In this document: one piece after another, positions 35,451 to 45,729 of the stretch | Position numbering within the stretch: the first letter of the stretch is position 1 | Layout of the letters: every line of letters begins with the position of its first letter | NCBI RefSeq assembly: GCF_009833495.1 | Contig: NZ_WUWG01000003.1 | Span: 558,001 to 622,000, forward strand | Length of the DNA stretch: 64,000 nucleotides | Direction: 5' to 3' | Source of the DNA: Oceanomicrobium pacificus | GTDB taxonomy: Bacteria; Pseudomonadota; Alphaproteobacteria; Rhodobacterales; Rhodobacteraceae | Notes under the pieces: generated by a model | Told to the model about the DNA's origin: nothing | Database searches by the model: none | Seen by the model: the letters and a program-made list of their open reading frames with translations, nothing else | Position numbers and translations under genes: made by a program

Positions 35451-36272
35451 TCACAGGCCCGCAACCTTCAGGCGCATCCCGTCATGGGCCGGCGTCACAT
35501 GGTCGGGCGTCTCGGCCGCCACAGTCGCATGGTCGAGATCGATATGCATGTTGGTCAGGACTGCGTGGCGCGGAGCAGCCTGCGCGATCCATTCCAGCGT
35601 TTGGTCCAGATGTGCATGCGTCGGATGCGGGCTGTAGCGCAGCGCGTCGATCACAAGCGTGTCGAGCCCCGACAGGTGCGGCCATGCCGCGTCGGGCAGG
35701 GCGGACACATCGGGCAGATAGACGAAATTGCCGATCCGGAACCCCTGCGCGACGATCCGCCCGTGGGTGACGGCAAAGGGCTGCAAGGGGATTGCACCGC
35801 CTGGTCCGTCAATCGAGAAGGGGCCGTCGATGCGGTGCAGGTCGAGGATCGGCGGGTAGGAACTGCCCTCGGGCTGCACGAACGCATAGCCGAACCGCGT
35901 GACCAGCGCGTCCGAGGTCGGCGCATCGGCCCAGACCGGCAGCCGCGATTTGCGGTTGTAGACGATCATCCGCAAGTCATCGATCCCGTGGACATGGTCG
36001 GCATGCTCATGCGTGTAGACCACCGCATCGAGCGTGCCGACACCGGCATCGAGCAGTTGCGCACGCAGGTCGGGGCTCGTGTCGATCAGGAGCCGCGTCG
36101 TGCCCTCCGGTCCGGTGCGTTCGACCAGCAGCGAGCAGCGGCGGCGCCGGTTCTTGGGATTGTCGGGGTCGCAAGCACCCCAGATCCCGCCGAGGCGCGG
36201 CACTCCACCCGACGAGCCGCAGCCGAGGATCGTGGCGACCGTGCCATGTCCGCTGTTCGTCCCGTCAGGCAT
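35451..36272 (-). CDS. Metallo-beta-lactamase-fold hydrolase (PhnP-like)
   Basis: 273 residues from the ATG at 36272, with GGAG upstream; the first 8 bases overlap the tatD stop. The metal-binding HxHxDH motif is read as THEHADHVHGID, with further His/Asp ligands in LPDVSALP and NMHIDLDH. The N-terminal ILGCGSSGGVPRLGG is the usual opening of the PhnP/LipB-associated MBL group, which hydrolyses cyclic phosphates or phosphodiesters. This gene regularly follows tatD in Rhodobacterales; the substrate is unknown. Confidence 0.9.
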   Translation of the reverse strand: MPDGTNSGHGTVATILGCGSSGGVPRLGGIWGACDPDNPKNRRRRCSLLVERTGPEGTTRLLIDTSPDLRAQLLDAGVGTLDAVVYTHEHADHVHGIDDLRMIVYNRKSRLPVWADAPTSDALVTRFGYAFVQPEGSSYPPILDLHRIDGPFSIDGPGGAIPLQPFAVTHGRIVAQGFRIGNFVYLPDVSALPDAAWPHLSGLDTLVIDALRYSPHPTHAHLDQTLEWIAQAAPRHAVLTNMHIDLDHATVAAETPDHVTPAHDGMRLKVAGL

Positions 36273-37071
36273 CGGCCGGGCTCCATGCGGCGGCCTTGGC
36301 GAAGAGCCGGTCGAAATTCTCGCTCGTCTGGCGGGCGAATGCGCCTTCATCCATGTCCCAGAGCCCGGCAATCGCGCGCGCGGTGTGCGCGGTATAGGCC
36401 GGTTCGTTGCGCTGGCCGCGATGGGGGACCGGTGCAAGATAGGGGCTGTCGGTTTCCACAAGGATGCGTGTTGCGGGGGCGGCGCGGAAGATATCGCGGA
36501 GCGCATCGCTTTTCTTGAAGCTCGCGATGCCCGAGGCCGACAGGTAGAAGCCGAGGTCGAGTGCCGTCTGCGCCAGTTCGGCCCCTGACGAGAAGCAATG
36601 CATCACGCAGGCATAGGCGCCTGCCGCGTGTTCGTCGCTCAGGATGCGCGCCATGTCCTCATCCGCGGCCCGGGCATGAATGATGAGCGGCAGGCCGGTC
36701 TGCCGTGCGGCTTCGATATGGATGCGCAGGCTGTCCTTCTGCGCCGCCGCGCTGTCTGCCGTGTAGTGATAGTCGAGCCCGGTTTCCCCGATGCCGACCA
36801 TTTTGGGATGCCGGCTGAGCGCCACGAGATCCTCGACGCGCACCAGCCCCTCGGCGGCAACGCTCATCGGATGGGTGCCGGCGGCCCAGAAGACTTCGAG
36901 ATGCGCGTCTGCAATCGCACGCACCGTATCGGCCTGCCGCAGCTTGGTGCAGATCGTGACCATGCGTGTCACCCCGGCGGCGACGGCGCGGTCCACGACC
37001 TCCGACCGTTCGCCGTCGAAATCGGGAAAGTCGAGATGGCAATGGCTATCGACGAGGGCAGGGAGGGTCAT
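36265..37071 (-). CDS. tatD: TatD-family metal-dependent hydrolase (DNase-like)
   Basis: 268 residues in a TIM-barrel amidohydrolase fold. Metal ligands are visible: DSHCHLDF (HxH), the Glu of GIGETGLDY, IHAR and the Asp in LVETDSPYLAP. E. coli TatD is a 3'-5' exonuclease tied to DNA damage. The gene lies 26 bases after holB and overlaps the MBL gene by 8 bases. The order tmk-holB-tatD is widespread. Confidence 0.94.
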   Translation of the reverse strand: MTLPALVDSHCHLDFPDFDGERSEVVDRAVAAGVTRMVTICTKLRQADTVRAIADAHLEVFWAAGTHPMSVAAEGLVRVEDLVALSRHPKMVGIGETGLDYHYTADSAAAQKDSLRIHIEAARQTGLPLIIHARAADEDMARILSDEHAAGAYACVMHCFSSGAELAQTALDLGFYLSASGIASFKKSDALRDIFRAAPATRILVETDSPYLAPVPHRGQRNEPAYTAHTARAIAGLWDMDEGAFARQTSENFDRLFAKAAAWSPADA

Positions 37072-37097
37072 CAGGCGCGGTCCGGTCTCTGGCAGGT

Positions 37098-38228
37098 TCA
37101 GCTTTGGGCCACCGGCGCGGCCCTTGCGGCGCGGCGCAGATCGCCTTCGATCGAGATGAACGTATCGAGGATGACCTGTTCTGGGTCAAGGTTCACCGCG
37201 CGCGCATGGGCCAGCCGGCTGTCGATCCGTTGCACGGCGGCGGCCCAGACCGGGCCTTGCGCCGGCGCGTGTGCAGAAATGGCATGGAACCGTTCCTCGC
37301 GCGCCGCAGCGGGAATGCCGCTGCCGGCACCGCTGGCCGCAAGTGCCGCGCGCGACAGGGCAATCAGGAGCAGGTCGCAGACCAGTGCATAGCGCTCCTT
37401 CTGGCGGACGCCTGCGCAACTGCGCGCCAGCGCCATGACCGGACCGCGCGGCATGGCCGGGTCTGCCAGACAGGCGATGATTTCGGAATAGAGCCCCAGT
37501 CCCTCGCCGCGGAGGAGCCGGATCGCACTGCCGACCGACCCGCCCGTCAGTTCGGCCAGCGCACTGCTGTCGGCATCGGGCGCCAATCCGATCCCGTCGA
37601 GTGCGGCCCCGAGAGCGGACTGGTCGAGCCGGTCGAGACGCAGGGCGCGGCAGCGCGACCGGATCGTGGGCAGGAGCCGTGCCGGCTGGTGCGAGATCAG
37701 GAGCAGGACCGTTTTCTCCGGTGGCTCTTCAAGAACCTTCAGAAGCGCGTTGGCGGCGCTCTCGTTCATCTCGTCCACACTGTCGATGATGGCCACGCGC
37801 CAGCCGCCGTCCGGCGCGGTGAGGGAGAAAAACCCTTTCAACTCGCGCACCGCCTCGACGGTCAGAACGGTCGTCAGCCGTTCCTTCTTGTGGTCCCAGA
37901 GCCGCCGGCAGAGATGCACGCCCGGATCCGACAGGGCGGCATTGAGCCGGAAGACGGGGCTGTCAGGTGGTGTGTCGAGGGTCAGCGGATCGGCCGTGCG
38001 CCGCGCCTCCGTATCGCGCAGGAACCGCGCGATGCGCCAGGCCAGCGTGGCCTTGCCGATCCCTTTGGGGCCGGAAATCAGCCAGCCATGCGGCAGCCGG
38101 CCCGACGCGAAAGCATCGAGAAACGCTGCCTCTGCCGCGGTTTGGCCGAAAAGGTGCACCGTGTGGCGCGGATGCGGTGCGCCCTCGATCCGGTCCGGTT
38201 CTGGTATGTCTGCAACATCGATGCTCAT
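37098..38228 (-). CDS. holB: DNA polymerase III subunit delta prime
   Basis: Clamp-loader subunit. 376 residues from the ATG at 38228, which overlaps the tmk stop by 4 bases (ATGA). The frame upstream is a shadow of tmk. P-loop-like ISGPKGIGKATLAWR, the sensor-type IIDSVDEMNESAANALLKVLEEPPEKT region (core SAANALLKVLEEPPEKT) and ISHQPARLLPTIRSRC are classical for this family. The four-Cys zinc module of many delta-prime subunits is not seen. Residues 1-20 are an acidic leader. Confidence 0.94.
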   Translation of the reverse strand: MSIDVADIPEPDRIEGAPHPRHTVHLFGQTAAEAAFLDAFASGRLPHGWLISGPKGIGKATLAWRIARFLRDTEARRTADPLTLDTPPDSPVFRLNAALSDPGVHLCRRLWDHKKERLTTVLTVEAVRELKGFFSLTAPDGGWRVAIIDSVDEMNESAANALLKVLEEPPEKTVLLLISHQPARLLPTIRSRCRALRLDRLDQSALGAALDGIGLAPDADSSALAELTGGSVGSAIRLLRGEGLGLYSEIIACLADPAMPRGPVMALARSCAGVRQKERYALVCDLLLIALSRAALAASGAGSGIPAAAREERFHAISAHAPAQGPVWAAAVQRIDSRLAHARAVNLDPEQVILDTFISIEGDLRRAARAAPVAQS

Positions 38229-38848
38229 GCCGCGCGATCCGCAAGGGCCGCATCGATGGCTGCGGCGATCTCTGCGATCGTTCCGCTGGCGTCGATCGGG
38301 ACGCACCGGTCGGTGAAATCGGCCGACAGGGCACGGAACCCCGCCCGCGCCCGCGCCTGGAAATCCTGGCCCAGTTCCTCGAACCTGTCCTCGCCCGATC
38401 CGCGGGCCAGCCCGCGCTCCAGAGCGCGCCGGTCGTCCATGTCGAGCACGAATGTCAGGTCCGGTTCCAGCCCGATCATGAGCGCATGAAGCGTGTCGAC
38501 CGTCCCGCGCAACTCGGCCCGCGCCGCGCCCTGATAGACCCGCGTGCTGTCGGCAAACCGGTCGCAAATGACGGTCGCACCGCGGTCGAGTGCCGGGCGG
38601 ATCGTGCGTTCCACATGGTCGCGTCGCGCGGCGGTGAAAAGCAGGATCTCGGTCTCCGGCGACCAGCGGCCGGGGTCGCCCTCCACGAGCAGGCTCCGGA
38701 TCTCTTCCGCACCCGGAGAACCGCCCGGTTCGCGGGTCAGCACAACATCCTGACCGGCGTCTTCCATCCGCTCGGCGAGCAGCCGCGCCTGTGTCGACTT
38801 GCCGGAGCCGTCGATCCCTTCAAAGGTGATGAACCGCCCCACGCGCAC
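38225..38848 (-). CDS. tmk: Thymidylate kinase
   Basis: Phosphorylates dTMP to dTDP. 207 residues. P-loop FEGIDGSGKSTQ at about 9-20, the DR(Y/F) motif CDRFADSTRVYQG and the TREPGGSPGAEEIR substrate segment are intact. The ATG at 38848 lies 5 bases after the dacA stop. Tight spacing on both sides makes co-transcription with dacA and holB likely. Confidence 0.96.
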   Translation of the reverse strand: MRVGRFITFEGIDGSGKSTQARLLAERMEDAGQDVVLTREPGGSPGAEEIRSLLVEGDPGRWSPETEILLFTAARRDHVERTIRPALDRGATVICDRFADSTRVYQGAARAELRGTVDTLHALMIGLEPDLTFVLDMDDRRALERGLARGSGEDRFEELGQDFQARARAGFRALSADFTDRCVPIDASGTIAEIAAAIDAALADRAA

Positions 38849-38853
38849 CCGGC

Positions 38854-40008
38854 CTATTGCGTGGCAACGGGCGGGAAGACGCGGTCGCGCAACGTGGCGG
38901 CAGCGGCGGCCAGACGGGCGGTGAACCCGCCGCGTTCGACCGTGTCGCGAGCCAGAAGCGGCACGCGGACCGGATCCTGGCCTTCGATCCCGATCTCCAG
39001 CGTGGCAAGCTGCTGCCCGGCCTCCACCGGGGCTTCGATCGGGCCGCGGTAGCGAACCTCTGCGGTTACCTCGTCGACGCCATAGGGCACCATGACACGG
39101 ACCGGGCCATCGGCCACAAGCTCGACCTGTCCCTCGGTTCCGATCCAGAGGTCAGCGACGGCAATCGTCTCGTCTGCCTCGAAAAGCGCGCGCTCGCTGA
39201 AATCACGGAAGGCCCAGTTGAGGAGCCGCTCGGACTCGTTGCGCCGGTCGGACGAACTGTCGAGACCCGAGATCATCAGCGTCACGCGCCGGTCGTCACG
39301 CTCGGCAGACGCCACGAGCCCGTAGCCCGCTTCCTCGGTATGGCCGGTCTTCAGCCCGTCCGCCCCGAGGTTGAGATAGAGGAGCGGGTTGCGGTTTTCC
39401 TGGGTGATCCCGTTCCAGGTGAAACTCGTTTCAGCGAAATAGGGGTAGAGATCGGGGAAATCCCGCACAAGAAGGTTGGCGAGCAGCACCAGATCCTGCG
39501 CGCTCATCCGCTGGTCGGGATGCGGCCAGCCGGTGCTGTTGGCGAAGGTCGAGGCTTTCAGCCCCAGATCGCGGCCCTTCTTCGTCATCCGGTCGGCAAA
39601 GGCGGCTTCCGATCCGGCAAGGTTTTCCGCAATCACGACACAGGCGTCATTCCCCGAATGGACGATGACCCCCATGATCAGATCCTCGACCCGCACGGTC
39701 TTGCCGACTTCGAGGAACATCTTGGACCCGCCCATCCGCCAGGCTTTCTCGCTTACGCGGAACTCGCTGTCGAGCGTCAGATCGGTGGTCTCCAGCGCTT
39801 CGAAGAGCATGTAGAGCGTCATCAGCTTCGACATGGAAGCCGGCGGCAGCGGAACATCGGCATTCTTCGACAGGAGCACCGTGCCCGTGTTCACATCCAG
39901 AACCAGCGCCGCGCGGGCGCTCGTGTCGATGGCCGCGGCGGGCAGGGCAAGGCCGACCGTGGCCAGTCCTGATACGAGGGCTGAGCAGAGGATGTTTCTG
40001 GCACGCAT
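38854..40008 (-). CDS. dacA: D-alanyl-D-alanine carboxypeptidase (penicillin-binding protein 5/6 type)
   Basis: Trims pentapeptide side chains of peptidoglycan in the periplasm. 384 residues with signal peptide (LCSALVSGLATVGLALPAAA). Active-site motifs are present in order: SxxK in PPASMSKLM (about 57-65), SxN in HSGNDAC and KTG in GLKTGHT. A C-terminal PBP5-like beta domain (VMVPYGVDEVTAEV ...) and an amphipathic tail (FTARLAAAAATLRDRVF) for membrane attachment follow. AGGAGG precedes the ATG. Preceded by the SPOR lipoprotein gene. Confidence 0.94.
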   Translation of the reverse strand: MRARNILCSALVSGLATVGLALPAAAIDTSARAALVLDVNTGTVLLSKNADVPLPPASMSKLMTLYMLFEALETTDLTLDSEFRVSEKAWRMGGSKMFLEVGKTVRVEDLIMGVIVHSGNDACVVIAENLAGSEAAFADRMTKKGRDLGLKASTFANSTGWPHPDQRMSAQDLVLLANLLVRDFPDLYPYFAETSFTWNGITQENRNPLLYLNLGADGLKTGHTEEAGYGLVASAERDDRRVTLMISGLDSSSDRRNESERLLNWAFRDFSERALFEADETIAVADLWIGTEGQVELVADGPVRVMVPYGVDEVTAEVRYRGPIEAPVEAGQQLATLEIGIEGQDPVRVPLLARDTVERGGFTARLAAAAATLRDRVFPPVATQ

Positions 40009-40017
40009 GGCGGCCTC

Positions 40018-40953
40018 CTATCCGTTTGTGGCGAACGCGTCCTTGTAGCCGAGCGCCTTCACCTTCTTGAGGTTTTCCTCCAGCGCGGCCTGGCTGCGCG
40101 CCGGGCCGACAAGGATGAAGTAGCGGCGCTTGCCGTTCTTGGTGTTCGACTTCACGGTCGTCGGCAAGCCCTGCGTTGTCAACTTGGCAAGCAGATCGTT
40201 GGCGGCCTTCTCGTTGGAGAGCGCGGCCACCTGCACATAGGTCTTGGATGGTGCGGCGGTGGATTGTGCCGTCTGCGGCTTCACCGGATCGAGCGTGGTG
40301 GCCTCGATGGCCGCCGGCTTGGCCGCGGTCGGCGCGGGTGTGGGTTTCGGCGCGGGTGTGGGTTTTGGTGCCGGCGTCGGTTTCGGCGTGGCCGCGGCTG
40401 CCGCTGCGGTTGCCGTCGCGGCCGCAGCCGTCGTCGCGGCAGCGGTTGTTGCGGCTGCATCATCCGCCGCGGCAACCGCGGTTTCCGGTTCAGGTTCCGG
40501 CTCCGGCTCCGGAGCGGGCGGCGGCGTTTCGACCTTGCGCAGCGCCGTCACCGTCACCTTTGTCGGCTTGCCGGCGAGGATCGCCAGTGCCGAAGCCGCA
40601 TCGGAGGACATCTGGAAGGCCGGGCCGGGATTGTCCCGCTCGCGGCGGAACAGCGCCGCCTTGACCGATTTTCCGGTTTCATCGTTGCGGATCGTGACCC
40701 GCTCGGGCTGGTCGGCATCGGGATGCGCGATCCAGACCCCACCGAGCGACGGCCGCCCGTCCCACAGCGCCAAATCCGTCTCCTGGAAGACGGCGGGCTG
40801 GGCCACCTCTTGTGTGCTGCCCTGTGCGGATGTGCCGGATGCTGCTGATGGTCCCGTGCCGTCCTCGGTGCAGGCGGCAAGGAAACTCAACGCAACTACA
40901 ACCGGAACACCCCGCAGCGCCACGTGACCTCGGTGCATGCGCGGAAACATCAT
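40018..40953 (-). CDS. SPOR-domain lipoprotein
   Basis: 311 residues from the ATG at 40953 (ATG ATG pair; AGGGG before it). A signal peptide with lipobox FLAAC marks an outer-membrane lipoprotein. After an N-terminal domain (LALWDGRPSLGGVWIAHPD, a short region seen before SPOR in this order) comes a long low-complexity stretch of Glu-Pro, then Ala/Thr, then three KPTPAP repeats. The C-terminal SPOR domain at about 235-308 (YVQVAALSNEKAANDLLAKL; KRRYFILVGPA) binds glycan strands lacking stem peptides, which fits its place beside dacA. The frame stays open to 41604 by chance. Confidence 0.9.
   Translation of the reverse strand: MMFPRMHRGHVALRGVPVVVALSFLAACTEDGTGPSAASGTSAQGSTQEVAQPAVFQETDLALWDGRPSLGGVWIAHPDADQPERVTIRNDETGKSVKAALFRRERDNPGPAFQMSSDAASALAILAGKPTKVTVTALRKVETPPPAPEPEPEPEPETAVAAADDAAATTAAATTAAAATATAAAAAATPKPTPAPKPTPAPKPTPAPTAAKPAAIEATTLDPVKPQTAQSTAAPSKTYVQVAALSNEKAANDLLAKLTTQGLPTTVKSNTKNGKRRYFILVGPARSQAALEENLKKVKALGYKDAFATNG
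40331..40384 (-). repeat. Three tandem 18-bp repeats inside the SPOR gene
   Basis: Units at 40331, 40349 and 40367; the first two differ by one base, the third by several. Each encodes the hexapeptide KPTPAP, giving a stiff, proline-rich spacer between lipid anchor and SPOR domain. Length differences between strains would be expected from slippage. Confidence 0.8.
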
Positions 40954-41168
40954 GGAATTCCCCTGTTTGCCGCACGGTGCCGAATGGCGGGGCGGCCGGT
41001 CCTCAATTCTTGCGCCGTGTCGGTTTATCTCTTGGCGCGCTCGATGCGAGAGTTTTACCAACAGATGGTTCAAAAGGGAAGGCCGGGATGGCGCGAATGC
41101 GGCACGCAGGGCGCGTGCAATCCGGACTTGCGGAGCCGTGCGGAAAGGCGCTATTGCCCACCTATCCA

Positions 41169-41255
41169 GGAGGGGTGGCCGAGCGGTCGAAGGCACCGGT
41201 CTTGAAAACCGGCAGGCGTGAGAGCGTCTCCAGGGTTCGAATCCCTGTCCCTCTG
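41169..41255 (+). tRNA. tRNA-Ser (anticodon UGA)
   Basis: Full cloverleaf can be drawn: acceptor GGAGGGG with TCCCTCT (two G-U pairs), D arm with GCCGAGCGGTCGAAGGC, anticodon stem CCGGT/ACCGG around loop CTTGAAA with anticodon TGA, a long class II variable arm (AGGCGTGAGAGCGTCT), and T arm CAGGGTTCGAATCCCTG. Discriminator base G, as in serine tRNAs. CCA is not encoded. It stands alone between the SPOR gene and the His-tailed exported protein. Confidence 0.96.
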
Positions 41256-41389
41256 GATTGACACTGATTCTGTTTCTTCTTTCTCTTTCAGTGATTTGTG
41301 CGGCGGTTTTCCGCCGGAACATCAGTGGTGTGCTTGACTTGGCGCAGGGCACGCGGCTTGATCCGCGCATGATGCAGACCTCAAAGCCC

Positions 41390-42373
41390 ATGCGCCCCGC
41401 CGCCCGTATTCGCCACACGCTCCGCAACCTTCTGCGCCCTGCCGCCGCGCTGATGCTGGCCGCGCTGGTCCTGCCGCTGCCGGCCAGTGCACAATCCAGC
41501 CGGGCGCAACTGGCCGAGGTGGCCGAGGCGCTGCGCAAGTATACCGACATCCGCACCGCCAAGGCCGAGGGCTGGAAGGCGTTTGGCGGGGACGAGCCGC
41601 TCATGGGCCAGCATTTCTACCCGCCCAACGGACCGGATTATGTGGCCGGCGACAAACTCGATTTTTCCCGCCCGAACAATCTGATGTATACCGAGATTGA
41701 TGGACGGATGGTACTGACGGGCGCGGCCTTCGTGGTGCGGCTCGGGCCTGATGATCCGCTGCCCGACGGGTTTGCAGGGCGGGCCGACCGCTGGCATGTC
41801 CACGATTTCCAGAAAGCCATTGATGCCGCGACCGAGGACCGGCCGGTCCTTGGCGGCATCGCCAACTGGTGGCTGGACCGGACTTATTACAGCAAGGGCG
41901 ACAATCGCGCGCGGCTCGCGATGGTCCATGCCTGGGTGACGATGCCGAACCCCGACGGGCCCTTCGCTGATTTCAACCGGCTGCTGGCCTATCGCAAGCT
42001 GGGCCTGCCGGACAGTTGGGCCAGCGGGGCGTCGATAGAAAGCGCGCGCGGCCTCGTGCTCGCGCAGGAGGGGGGCTGCGAACGGCGGCTCGAAGGGGAT
42101 TTCTGGATTGCCAACATCAAGGGCCAGCAGAAACGGCGCATCCTGACAGGTTGCGAACAGGTGGCGGCAAAGATCCGGGCGGACCTGCCGGGCACCAAGG
42201 CCCGGGTCAATGCGCGCGCGGCCGAAGGCCATGCCGTGTTCGAGCGGTTTTTGGCCAAGGAACTGACCGCCGACCAGAAGCGCCGGATCGCCGCGATGGC
42301 CGAACATGGGGACCATGGAAATCACGCGGACCATGCCGGCCACGGCCAAGCCGGCGCGCACGCACATCACTGA
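41390..42373 (+). CDS. Exported protein with histidine-rich tail, unknown family
   Basis: 327 residues from the ATG at 41390; ATGs at 41369 and 41372 are alternatives, and none has a clear ribosome site. A signal peptide ends at LPLPASAQ. The mature protein has no motif I can name; conserved-looking blocks are the GQHFYPPNGPDY segment, WHVHDF, GIANWWLDRTYY and MVHAWVTMPNPDGPF. The last about 25 residues contain eight His (HGDHGNHADHAGHGQAGAHAHH in part), a likely divalent-metal site. The aromatic and His content suggests a periplasmic metal or cofactor binder, but this is inference. The amidase gene follows after 24 bases. Confidence 0.72.
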   Translation: MRPAARIRHTLRNLLRPAAALMLAALVLPLPASAQSSRAQLAEVAEALRKYTDIRTAKAEGWKAFGGDEPLMGQHFYPPNGPDYVAGDKLDFSRPNNLMYTEIDGRMVLTGAAFVVRLGPDDPLPDGFAGRADRWHVHDFQKAIDAATEDRPVLGGIANWWLDRTYYSKGDNRARLAMVHAWVTMPNPDGPFADFNRLLAYRKLGLPDSWASGASIESARGLVLAQEGGCERRLEGDFWIANIKGQQKRRILTGCEQVAAKIRADLPGTKARVNARAAEGHAVFERFLAKELTADQKRRIAAMAEHGDHGNHADHAGHGQAGAHAHH

Positions 42374-42397
42374 CGTTCAAGAAAGTTCGATAAGAAT

Positions 42398-43834
42398 ATG
42401 AAAGATTACGAAGAATTTGATGCGGTCGGTCTGGCAGACCTTGTGCGCAAAGGCGAGGTTTCGGCGGAGGAGCTGCTCGATGAAGCCGTCGATCGGATGG
42501 CGGCGCGCAATCCGGCGCTGAACGCGGTGGTGCTCGATTTCACCGATGTGGCGCGGCGCCGTATCGCTTCCGGCCTGCCGGAGGGGCCGCTCACCGGCGT
42601 GCCGTTCCTTTTGAAGGACCTCGGGGCCGAAGCGGTTGATTTTCCCTCGCACAACGGCTCGCAACTGCTGCGCAACACGGTCTATGACCGCAATTCGAGC
42701 CTTTACGCGCGGCTGGAGGCATCGGGCCTGTCGACATTCGGCCGCACCGCAGCGCCCGAAGGCGGCATCGGCGCTGCGACCGAGGCCGCCGTCTATGGCG
42801 GGCCGACGCGCAACCCGTGGAACCTCGACCACACGCCCGGCGGCTCGTCCGGTGGCGCCGGGGCCGCTGTGGCAGCCGGCATCGTGCCTGCGGCGCACGG
42901 ATCGGACGGGGGTGGCTCGGTCCGCATTCCGGCATCAAGCTGCGGGCTCTTCGGGTTCAAACCCACCCGCGCGCGATTGCCCGACGGTCCCTATGCAGGC
43001 GAAGGCTGGGCCGGCATGGCGATCGACGGGTTCCTGACCCGGTCGGTGCGGGACACGGCGGTGCTCTTGGATATTTGCAGGGGCAGCGACCTTGGCGCGC
43101 CCTATGCCGCACCACCGATGGAGATGAGCTTCACCGAGGCGCTGGATGCGCCTGCGCGGCCCCTGCGCGTGGCGCTTTGCACAACGACGCTGACGGGTGA
43201 TGCGATCGACCCGCAGGTGACTGAGACTGTCGCGCAGACCGGAAGGTTGCTGGCTGACATGGGCCATCATGTGACCGAGGACCGGCCGAAAGCCGACACG
43301 CTCGGCATGATGCGGGCCTGGACCAAGATCGTGGCTTGCGGCACCGCGCTCTGGATCGACAAGGCGCGCGGGACAACTGGCGTTCCGCCGACTGCCGACG
43401 AGGTCGAGGGCGTCGGGCGCGGCGCATGGGCCTATGCGCAAGGCATATCCGGCGCCGACTATCTGGATGCGGTAGGCAAGATCCATTCTTACGGGCGGGA
43501 AATGGCTGCGTTCTTCGAGAGTTACGATATTCTGGTGACGGCCACACTGGCCGAACCGCCAGCCAAGATCGGGCGGTTCGACCATCGGAGCGAGGATTAT
43601 GTCGGCTACCGGACGGGGCCAGAGGGGATTTTTGCCTACTCGCCCTTCACCGCCGCGTTCAACGCGACCGGACAACCCGCGGTGTCCGTGCCGCTCGGCC
43701 AGAGCGCGGACGGGCTGCCCATCGGTGTGCATCTGGCCGCGCCCTTCGGCGCGGATGCGATGCTCATGTCCCTGTCAGCGGATCTGGAACGCGCCGCGCC
43801 CTGGGCTCACCGCCGGCCGCCGCGCCCGTCCTGA
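42398..43834 (+). CDS. Amidase (amidase signature family)
   Basis: 478 residues. The catalytic Ser-cisSer-Lys triad is seen: Lys73 in FLLKDLG, cis-Ser in [12 protein letters not shown] (about 149) and nucleophile Ser in [14 protein letters not shown] (about 174). The family includes Glu-tRNA amidotransferase A subunits, aryl- and fatty-amide hydrolases. Lack of gatB/gatC nearby and the [10 protein letters not shown] opening argue for a stand-alone amidase. It converges on the polyamine cluster, with 28 bases of coding overlap with aguB, so a link to amide or polyamine breakdown is possible but unproven. Confidence 0.9.
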   Translation: MKDYEEFDAVGLADLVRKGEVSAEELLDEAVDRMAARNPALNAVVLDFTDVARRRIASGLPEGPLTGVPFLLKDLGAEAVDFPSHNGSQLLRNTVYDRNSSLYARLEASGLSTFGRTAAPEGGIGAATEAAVYGGPTRNPWNLDHTPGGSSGGAGAAVAAGIVPAAHGSDGGGSVRIPASSCGLFGFKPTRARLPDGPYAGEGWAGMAIDGFLTRSVRDTAVLLDICRGSDLGAPYAAPPMEMSFTEALDAPARPLRVALCTTTLTGDAIDPQVTETVAQTGRLLADMGHHVTEDRPKADTLGMMRAWTKIVACGTALWIDKARGTTGVPPTADEVEGVGRGAWAYAQGISGADYLDAVGKIHSYGREMAAFFESYDILVTATLAEPPAKIGRFDHRSEDYVGYRTGPEGIFAYSPFTAAFNATGQPAVSVPLGQSADGLPIGVHLAAPFGADAMLMSLSADLERAAPWAHRRPPRPS

Positions 43835-44677
43835 GTGGCGAGCGCGCCGTAGGCCTCCGGCCGCCGGTCGCGGAAGAGCCCCCAGCTGCGCCGGAACGTG
43901 GCAACGTCGTCGAGGTCGAAACTGGCGGTCAGGACGGCATCTCCCGACCGGTCGGCCTGCGCGACGAGCCCGCCCATCTGGTCGGCGATGAAACTCGATC
44001 CGTAGAAGGACACATCCGTGCCGTCCTGGACTTCTCGCCCGTAGCGGTTGGCCGCACCGAGCGGCATCAGGTTTGCCCCTGCATGGCCCTGCATGACGCG
44101 GGTCCAGTGCGGCTGGCTGTCATGGTCGGGCGCGGGCGGTTCGCTGCCGATTGCGGTCGGGTAGAGCAGGCATTCCGCCCCCATCAGCGCCATGGCGCGG
44201 GCGGTTTCGGGAAACCACTGGTCCCAGCAGATGCCGACGCCGATGCGGCCGGCCGCCGTGTCCCAGACGCGGAACCCCGTATCGCCAGGCGTGAAATAGT
44301 ATTTTTCCTCATAGCCCGGACCGTCGGGAATATGGGTCTTGCGATAATTGCCAAGGATCGTGCCGTCCGCGTCGATCATGGCGAGGCTGTTGAAATTGGC
44401 CTGTCCGGCTTCCTCGTAATAGGAGATCGGCAAAACCGTGCCGAGTTCGCGGGCCAGATCGGCAAAACGCGCGATGACCGGATTGCCGTCGAACGGCCGC
44501 GCCAGGCCGAAGAAACGCGGATCCTCGGTCTTGCAGAAATAGGGGGCCTCGAACAGTTCGGGCAGCAGCACAAGGTTGGCGCCGTCCGCCGCGGCCCGAC
44601 GCACCAGCGCTTCAGCCGTGTCGAGATTGGCGGCATGGTCGTCGCCGCAGGCCATCTGCACGACGGACAGGGTGAGT

Positions 44678-44685
<8 letters not shown>
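43807..44685 (-). CDS. aguB: N-carbamoylputrescine amidase
   Basis: Nitrilase-superfamily enzyme of the agmatine route: N-carbamoylputrescine to putrescine, CO2 and ammonia. 292 residues from the ATG at 44685 (GGAAGGG upstream). The catalytic triad is Glu43 (LPELFEAPYF), Lys116 (YRKTHIP) and Cys153 (GICWDQWFPE). The THIPDGPGYEEKYYFTPGD segment is specific to the AguB group. It overlaps the deacetylase gene by 8 bases and is the last gene of the second polyamine operon. aguA is not in the window. Confidence 0.92.
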
Positions 44686-45709
<1,024 letters not shown>

Positions 45710-45729
45710 TGTCGGTCCTCGGACAGAAG

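Noticed and set aside
40331-40384. Tandem repeats as a possible CRISPR array
   Set aside because: Units are contiguous 18-mers without spacers, lie in frame inside the SPOR gene and encode KPTPAP repeats.
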